NCBI GenBank assembly: GCA_036244855.1
Contig: BQKZ01001034.1
Span: 30,523-84,842, forward strand
Source: Temnopleurus reevesii
Lineage: Eukaryota; Echinodermata; Echinoidea; Temnopleuroida; Temnopleuridae
Length of the DNA stretch: 54,320 nt
Reading direction: 5' to 3'
Shown here: positions 39,201 to 48,200 of the stretch, one piece after another
Layout: every line of letters starts with the position of its first letter
Numbering within the stretch: the first letter of the stretch is position 1
Translations under genes and position numbers: made by a program
The notes under the pieces: generated by a model
What the model was told of the DNA's origin: nothing
Seen by the model: only the letters and a program-made list of their open reading frames with translations
Database searches by the model: none

Positions 39201-42200
39201 GATATCTCCGCCTTAGAGCAGAGATCCTCTCAGTAACCATCCTCCACATTCGCTTCCGATCTACATCATCAGATAAATAAAAAAGATAAAAAAATAATAA
39301 CACAGTTATTCAATTGATAATCAGATAAAACACAAAAAAATACCTGGGTAAAAGATCCTTTTTTTTCCTTTAATTAGTGGGGGCTCATTTTATATTTTCC
39401 TCCGAAAAAATAGCCCCCTGAATACATTTTGCGGAGGCTATTTTGGATCTTACGGGGGCTAATTACCCTTTGCCCCTGTGTATTTGTTTACGCTGAAAAT
39501 TACATTATTTGAATGTTTAATATGATACTGATTCTGTGTCTTTATGAAGATATATCTCCTCAACATTCGTTTCCAATCTACATCACGATACAAGAAGGAA
39601 ATATATAATTTGAATATCTCATCTGATTTATATTCTGTGTCTTGAGGTGGTTTGTTTTTCCCAGGGCAGATATCCTTTCTGTATCTTTATTTTCTCTATA
39701 ACCAGAAAAAGATGAAAGACATTGTTCTCATCTGATTTTATCTCAATGGAATGGAATCTAACATCATTTGAAACTCAGGGGCTAGTTGCTCAACATTGTG
39801 AATTCTCTTTCTCCTTCCTAATTCAAGTAAAGTTATTCATGACACTTCTGAATCGCATACTCCATGTTCGCAGGCGACATAAGTAGTCTATAGGACAAAG
39901 AAAGGATATAGAGCTGTCACATAATTGAACTTCTGGCCCCTGATTCCCTTCTAACAAGATTCCAGTTCTGTTTTTTGCAAAACTAACTCCAGATTTGTTT
40001 GAAATCGACCTCTCAAGATTAATATATGAATGGACTATCTAGTTTTTTTTCAAACATGACAAAATCCACTTTTATCTAAAAAAAAGCCTCAACCTTTTAA
40101 GATAATTTAAGGGATTTCGGTTTGATGTACCAACTAGCAGATAACCATTGAGAGAAAGCTTCAGGAGCACTCTAAGAAAGTAATCTTACCAGGCCTTGGT
40201 GTTGTTCCAACAAGCACCACTTCATCATGATGTACCATGATATCAGTAAGCTGCCAATAGGCCTCCCTCCAGTCTACAGCATTCTCACTCATATAGAACT
40301 CAATCAGCTGGACTAGGTCTGGAGAACCATGTCTGGCCCCTGTGGAGAATAAAATGGAAAGAGTTGGTTTGCTACGATATCAGTTAGCTGCCAGTAGGCC
40401 TCCCTCCAGTCTACTGCATTCTCACTCATATAGAACTCTATCAGCTGGACTAGATCTGGAGAACCATGTCTGACCCGTGCAAAGGATAAATAGATAAGTT
40501 AAAGAGTTGGTTTACTACGATATAACGCTGTCAGTAGGCCTCCATCCAGACTACTGCATTCTCACTCATATAGAACTCAATCAGCTGGACTAGATCTGGA
40601 GAACCATGTCTGGCCCCTGTGGAGAATAAAATGGAAAGAGTTGGTTTGCTACGATATCAGTTAGCTGCCAGTAGGCCTCCCTCCAGTCTACTGCATTCTC
40701 ACTCATATAGAACTCTATCAGCTGGACTAGATCTGGAGAACCATGTCTGACCCGTGCAAAGGATAAATAGATAAGTTAAAGAGTTGGTTTACTACGATAT
40801 AACGCTGTCAGTAGGCCTCCATCCAGACTACTGCATTCTCACTCATATAGAACTCAATCAGCTGGACTAGATCTGGAGAACCATGTCTGGCCCCTGTGGA
40901 GAATAAAATGGAAAGAGTTGGTTTGCTACGATATCAGTTAGCTGCCAGTAGGCCTCCCTCCAGTCTACTGCATTCTCACTCATATAGAACTCTATCAGCT
41001 GGACTAGATCTGGAGAACCATGTCTGACCCGTGCAAAGAATAAACAGATAAGTTAAAGAGTTGGTTTACTACGATATAACGCTGTCAGTAGGCCTCCATC
41101 CAGACTACTGCATTCTCACTCATATAGAACTCAATCAGCTCGACTAGATCTGGAGAACCATGTCAAGCTCCTAGGAGAATGAAATGAAAAGATTTGGTGG
41201 AGGTCGTTCAGTAAGCTGTCAATATGTCTGCTTCTAATCTACAGCAAAGAACTCAATCAGCCGGACCAAGTCATGAGAAACGTGATGAACATCAGTCATA
41301 ATAAAATAATTTTACAAACTCTATTGTTGCACTTTTCCAAAATGGCTCAAAAACGCTGTGAAGAATTAAGACATTGAGGTGATCAATTAAACAGTTTGTG
41401 CGCAATTATTTCAGATTCACAGCTACCAGCAGACCAGCCTCATTTTTGCTTATAAAATGTTTTATCAAACGAGCAGTTAATTAATAGATACATGTAGCAC
41501 CCTGAGCATGAAATTCGGATAGACAAAATAAACGCAGCTTTTAAGTCCAATGTATTGTAATAATTATTGTTATATCTAGGCTTTATGCCATCCCAGTTTG
41601 GCAGGAGAGTTGGCATTGTTGGCAATATTCAATGGTTTTTGTAATAATCTCAATGTGAATGTCAAGGTTTATTTCAGACAGTGTTGATATGAGACTAAGT
41701 TTGATTTTGATTTTTAAAAACTTGCATATTTCTTTTACTTCTGCTTTTTCTTAATTTCATGAAAGGGAGATGAAAAATCTTTTGAACTTATCCTTTCGGA
41801 GACAGAACAGAGCAACTTCAATCACATCGTGCACATGCTCACCTAAGAGTCTACAATTGTATCTCCAGAGCTCCTCTTGTGAAACTAGGTAGCTCCATCT
41901 CCGACAGACCGTCTCCACCTGGAGCAAGTCATTGGGAGACAACATGTGGAAGACATGCAGGAGAACCTGGTCTGGGAGGCTGTTGATATCCATACGATCT
42001 TCCAACCTAGGTTATCATCAGGAGAGGAACAGTCAAAATATCAAGTAGGATTTGTTAGTGGGACTTTTGATACCAAACTAAAAAAAAATAAATCCCTTTT
42101 TCATAAACATTCCTTTGAGGATTACTAACAAACATTTACCAAACCAAATATAGTGAATGGGATTAAAATTTAATAAAGAAATTGTGGAATACATAGAAGT

Positions 42201-45200
42201 AAAATCATAGAAGTATGACAACAATCATAGAAATGAAATTGACGAAATTTGTCTTTTCTTTAAAGCTTCTTTTGTGAAAATAAGAATCAAGCCCGCCACT
42301 ACCATTGGCTCTCAGTGGTCTAATAGTAATACACCTGTCTAGTCATCAGAGCTCAGGGGTTCGATTCCTACCAGAGAATGCCTGTGAATTTTTTCACAGC
42401 ATCTCAGTAAAGCACTGTCAATCAGTGTTTATCCATGTTGTGATAAGGCAAGAATTATTTCAATATCTACCCTATCCCCAAAATCATTTTAAAAAAATCA
42501 TTCAATTGAAGTTTTTCATAGATGTGAAAAGTAATTTCTATTTCAATATGTACCAGAAAACATAAAAATTGCATACTGCCATTAAACAGATGGGCTACAA
42601 TTGATTTTCGAATTTCCGGGAAAAAATCCCAACATGAAAAGAAACAGTTCAAAATGCCACAGCAAACACATAAACAAAATAAAGTGAACAAGTGTAGGTT
42701 AGCATACAATAGTCAGCATATGAAGCAACATGTTAAAAAATAAACAAATAAATACATGTATACCTGAAAAGACACCACCACCACTCCCACCACCAATGGC
42801 AAACAACATAAGAGGGCGGTGTTTTTGCTGCAGCCACAATCTTGAGTTTGCTCCCGCTTTTTACTTTTTAATGTACATATTACTTCTCATTTCCAGTAAT
42901 TTTATCATAAAATTCGCATGTATGTAAGATTTTGATTTGATTATTTTATGTCTTGCTTGTAAACAAAATGTTATTAGTCCTCGGACTTTTATTTTGTACT
43001 TTGATGATTATGATTTTAATAAACCTGAATTGAATTGAATTGAATTGAATTGAATTGAATTGAATTCTTGATTTATATCTCTAGGTCATTGTCAAAATGT
43101 GAATGGCAAAAAGGAATATCCTCTTCCGACCACTTATAATTTAGCTTGACAAATATCTTATGAATCAAATAATCTGCTAACAATAAAGCAAATTATATCC
43201 GTCATAAAAAGATTCTGAGCCGGTGATTGGTCTAAATCCCTTCACGTGACTATTGATAGCTCCCACCGACATCTAAATTCAGTTAAATGTGACGTCATCA
43301 GTAAATAGTTCGGAAACTGTCTACGGCTTCCCAGATGAACTATTACCGGTAGACGTTTCTGTGACGTAATAAAACAATACGCGCGGTTTATGCTGCGTGG
43401 CAAAGCTGCTACGCGTTATGATGATCGATTGCCACGCGCGAGCTGGGCATACACAGTGCAGTGCCAGGGCGGCCGGGGCCCGTGAAGCCTACAGTGTGTA
43501 CGCTGATTTACGCGAAGGCAATTAATAAGGCAATTAAGGCTGCCTAATTTTGACGTGTGCCAGTGTCCACTTCCTCGTTTTCTGCCGGGATCCATTATTT
43601 ATAGCATAATTGAAAAAAAAATGAAAATCTAATCTAACATCAGGACTAACTTTGCGTGCGTAATCGATGACGGATATAAACCGATTATTTACTGCCTTCA
43701 GATGGGTTTAGTGAAACCATCATCCCCTCAGTCACGCCGATCGAGAGGCTATCATCCTGAGGGCGCAGCCCGAAGGATGATAGCCTCTCGGCGTGACTTC
43801 GGGGATGATAGTTCCCACTGCACCATCTGGCGGCTGTGAATAATCGTATAACATCACGTGAGATCTGCTTAGCACAAATGATGGCACATATGGCCATGTG
43901 GATTTAATATCTGATTTCACATTGCTACATGAAGAAAGTACGCAAGTTGAAATGTCCTATATGTAGATGTATGGTTTTAAAAAAATCTCATGTAAAAATA
44001 AAAAAAATTACTTTTGAAAAAATGAAACATTTACCGGTACTACACATAGCAGAAAGGCCGAGAAGCAAATGGCAAATCACAAATTACTCTCACAGTATAT
44101 GTTTTGCAAGTGTTTTGTTTTACAAAATGATGACCCTTTGTAATATTTTCAAAAAAGTAAATGCTAAATGCAAAATTTGTCTCTACTCCTTGAGAGAAGC
44201 TTAGGCCAGGTAAAGTTATTATTGCAAAGAAGTGTAGTTAGTTGCGTGCATTCACAAGCAAGGCAGACTCTGGACCATAAAGAGATGGCATTGTAAATGT
44301 TTGTTGAAACACAACGACCAAATATCATGCCTACCCTCAATGATCCAGCGTACCCATTCACACATCATGCAAATAAATATGTCACATACCAATTTATATA
44401 TTGATGTAACCTGAACATCGGTTGTCATTTCAAAGAGGAAATGCAAGCATGCAATTGTTAATCATATAAATCATGAATCACATTTAACAATATATTACAT
44501 AGATACATAAATATTAGGATATAATTTCAGGTTTCCATGTGTTATGACATAAGAATGTTAACAATACATGAATAATATACTGTTATATTATATATATAAA
44601 AAAAGATTCATTCCATAAGAGGGTAAATATAAATTAGATTTTCAAATTAAGAACACAAAATAATGAAAGAACATTATAAAATATTCAACTAAACATAACT
44701 TTTTATCAAAACAATGAAATAAAAATATACAATATGAATTTAGATATGCATATTAAATGTTTAAACAGTCTGATTAATACGTGCCTTTACGGTTGTTCAA
44801 TATCGAGGTATATTTCTAGTACAGAATTGATCTCGCAGTGTAAACAATGCGTGCACTTAGTGTACTAGAAAAATACCCGGATGATCTTCTTGGATATGTG
44901 AAGTCATCGTGAAGTCATCTATTGTGTTTCTTTTCCTTTCTTTTTTTTTTCTTTCTTTTCCTTTCTTTTCCTTTTTTTTTTTTTTCTTTCTTTTCCTTTC
45001 TTTGATATCGTCAATTAAATCAATGTCAAAATATGTACCTACAATACAGTTTGTTGCAAACTTACCGTTTGGTGAGGCAAGAAGCAAAGAATTTGATAAG
45101 TTCTTGATCGCACATCTTGATAAGTTCAACTAGAAGATCGCCTTTCTCATGGTCTTCCCATTCCTTCAACCACTGTCATAGAAGGAAAGGATAATAGTTT

Positions 45201-48200
45201 AGAGGGTTAAGTATAATAGTTATTGATCACACATGGAGGCGCCGTGGTGTAGTGGTCGTGACTCTCGCCTTTCAACTAGAGGGTCATACGTTCGAATCCT
45301 ACCCATGTAGTCAATTTCCTTCAGCAAGTAATTCATCCACATTGTGCTGCACTCAACCCAGGTGAGGTGAATGGGTACTTGGCAGGAATATTTATTCTTT
45401 GAAATGCAAAGTGCGCCGTGAATGACTGCCGAGCTAAAGCCAGGGTAATAATAATGTAAAGCACCTTGAGCACTCAGCAGAGTAGATACGTGCGCTATAT
45501 AAATTGCATCTATTATTATCTTGATAAGTTCAACTAGAAGATCGCCTTTCTCATGGTCCTAGAAGGCAAAAAGAATAGTGCAAGTTTAGAGGGGCTAGAA
45601 TATCTATGAAATAGTTAGTAATCACACATCTTGATGAGCTCATGTGTTTTCAAAAGTGGTGGACAGAGGCTCGTGGATGATAGAAAACATGTGTGCATCT
45701 GATGTTCCCATCATTTGTTGCGCACATCAGATTCACACTATTTTCTACCGCCCACAAGCCTCTGTCAACCCATTTTGAAAATACCCGAATAATACTTGAG
45801 AGTAAGAATCACAGGCAGAGATTGGGTGGTTTATTTTGTTAGCAGGTTTAAACCATGGAGTGGGGAAGGGATTAGTCTAGAGAAAATGCGCTTGATCAAC
45901 TGTCAAAGTATCCCATTCATTGGCCTACATTTTATAAAATTTTCTGACATTTCCATGACTGGAAAAATTGGAACTCATTTTCGAGTATGAATCCTGAATT
46001 ACAGTAGATTGGTTGATGTATAGATTAATGGATCACTGTATGACAAATAATCACTGATTTCCATAGATCCTCAAGTGCAATCAAGTGCAATGGGTAAAGA
46101 TTATGCTTTTAGATTAGCAATTATCGTGAATAATATCCTACCATCCATATCTGTTCCAACTGATCTTTGAATAATGCCCTCAACTGTTGTTTCTTTGCAG
46201 GGACTACCACTGGCCGAGGAGTCCACCACTTGCTTGGTTTGAATGTCTTCTGGACGGGAATGTAAAGGTCTTGAACGTTGGCTGGTTTGTTGATCTGGCC
46301 AGTACGTAGCACTCCTTTCATTGTACCTATAGATAGATTCAGAAGCGAAAATTTGACATACATGTCATGGTCAACCAATTTCCTGCATGGCATATATACA
46401 TCCCTAATGACTAAAGCCTTTTCAAGATATAATTTACACAATACATAATTGTGATCCTAGCATTGAGCATAGAAAACTGCTGGCAAATCTGAAATGTACC
46501 ATATGACTTTAATGAAAAAAATGGGGCATACATTAGAGGAGAAAAAAAAACAACTAAATAATAAACCTATGAAATAGGTGCGCAAATCGAGTTGATCTAC
46601 AACTATCACCAAGAATATTTTGCACAATTTTGAAACCATGTACAGAGTATTGCAAGATCAATAACGTTCTCAAATCACATCCAAAATGATCATCTACAAC
46701 AGTTTTGGTATTTCCTCTGAAGACTTTCAATGAACTCCTATAGGTTCCTGATTTATGATTGCAAAATTAATATAAAGTGCAGGCAATTGCAAAACTGGGA
46801 ACCTACATCAGTTTGAGGATAGACTGTGGAAGGGGTCAGACCCTAAATACTGGTACTATCACACGTAACTTGATAAATCATCTTAATTCGACCTTCCTGA
46901 AACTGTCCGTGATACAGTGTATAAAATTTAAACATTATGTTTGAAAGATTATGAAAGTTGTGGTTCAAGATAATTGGATACAAGTATCCAGTTGGCAAAA
47001 TTATTGTTTAAAAAAAATTAAAAACTCTAGTTTTCGATAAGATCATAAGAGTATCTTGCCTAATTTTTGTATCTTTGAGCGATCGAAGAAGTCTGCCGTA
47101 GTTGCTGCACTTCCCGGCAGTGGATAAGTTTTGGTGTGTTTGTGTGGTTTACTCCTGCGACTCTCTGCTGACCCAGCACCAGTGGAACCTGCTGAGGGCG
47201 TGACCCTGTGACTCATACACCAGTTGAAGGTCGACACTTTCTTTGCTTCTAGAGGCGGAAGAGCATCAAGGTTATCATCATCTGCCAGCATCATATCCTC
47301 CTGGCCACAGAAATACTGATTGTAAGCCTCAGATCTATTCTTCGCTTTACGTCTCTCGGATGGCTTCATCGAGAAGGCAGATTCTAAGGGACGAGCAGAA
47401 GGCTTCGGCTTGTTGTCTGCGGATGAGGTATCAATGCTCTTCCTCTCAATCATCAGAAGTCCATCTTTCTGACTGGAAGTTGTGCTGTGTTTTGTGCCAG
47501 AGAAACATGTCTTGTCACTCTTTGGCACTTTGAGCATAGAGTCTCTGGAAGACGATGACTGTTCACTTTTTTCTGACCTGCTTGTACTTGGGCTCAAGGT
47601 TCGGATATTACTTGTGAGATCAAAAGAAGAGTTTTCTTGAAGTTCTACAATAGGAGGATGCTTCCTACTTGGTCCTTGCTTCATTTTGCCATCTAGGCTC
47701 CCATTAATAAGTTCATTCTCCATAACAATACTATCGCCATCCGCGACTCCATTCATTGCTTCAGAAATGACACTGCTCGCAAGGTTTGAGGCAAATGTGT
47801 TTATTGAGCAAAGCTGACTGTCTGAGAGCTTATGATCCTCTGGCTTGGTGAAGAGACTGCTCATGTCAGAATCAGCCATTTTGACAGCTCTCTCCCATTG
47901 TTCCTCAGTATGGATCACTTTCCTAGAGCCCAGTGATGGGTAGCTGCCTCGAAGTGAAGTCTGGAAGTCTCTATGGAACACTGGCTCCAACGCTGTTGCA
48001 AGATACTCCAGCTGAGACGTGGAGCATCTATCCGTCGTCCCACAGAGGACAATCCGCCTCTGCCATGGCATCCAAACCTCAAACCATTCACAGATGGTGC
48101 GGAATATTTGCTTGTTATTGAAGTACATTCTGACATGTTTATCAGACTTGTGTGCTGGACCTGAGGTAGGAAGGCTTGGAATTACATCAAAGTTTCCAAA

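Larger units (their letters stand above)
42007..43681. other. Intron 3, first part: SINE, LINE-like tail, GC-rich patch
   Basis: The SINE (42303) and the GAATT tail (43025) are listed separately. The GC/CpG-rich patch 43200-43560 (GCTGCGTGGCAAAGCTGCTA, GCCAGGGCGGCCGGGGCCCG) includes an inverted pair GAAACTGTCTACGG / CCGGTAGACGTTTC. No gene. Confidence 0.5.

Noticed and set aside
40371..41201. CRISPR-like array
   Set aside because: The spacing is regular, but the units are contiguous exon 5 copies without unique spacers, in an animal intron.
41757..41842. Extra residues after the F-box exon (GEHVHDVIEVALFCLRKDKF)
   Set aside because: The donor CTTAG/GTGAGC and the in-phase joining to exon 5 show this is intron.
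43685..43920. Two overlapping minus frames with similar length
   Set aside because: Both are readings of the 43682-43846 hairpin MITE.
45235..45310. Functional tRNA gene (also 42303, 21627)
   Set aside because: Box A and B are present, but no acceptor stem pairing was apparent, and at 45235 a non-tRNA body and LINE-like tail follow: SINE.
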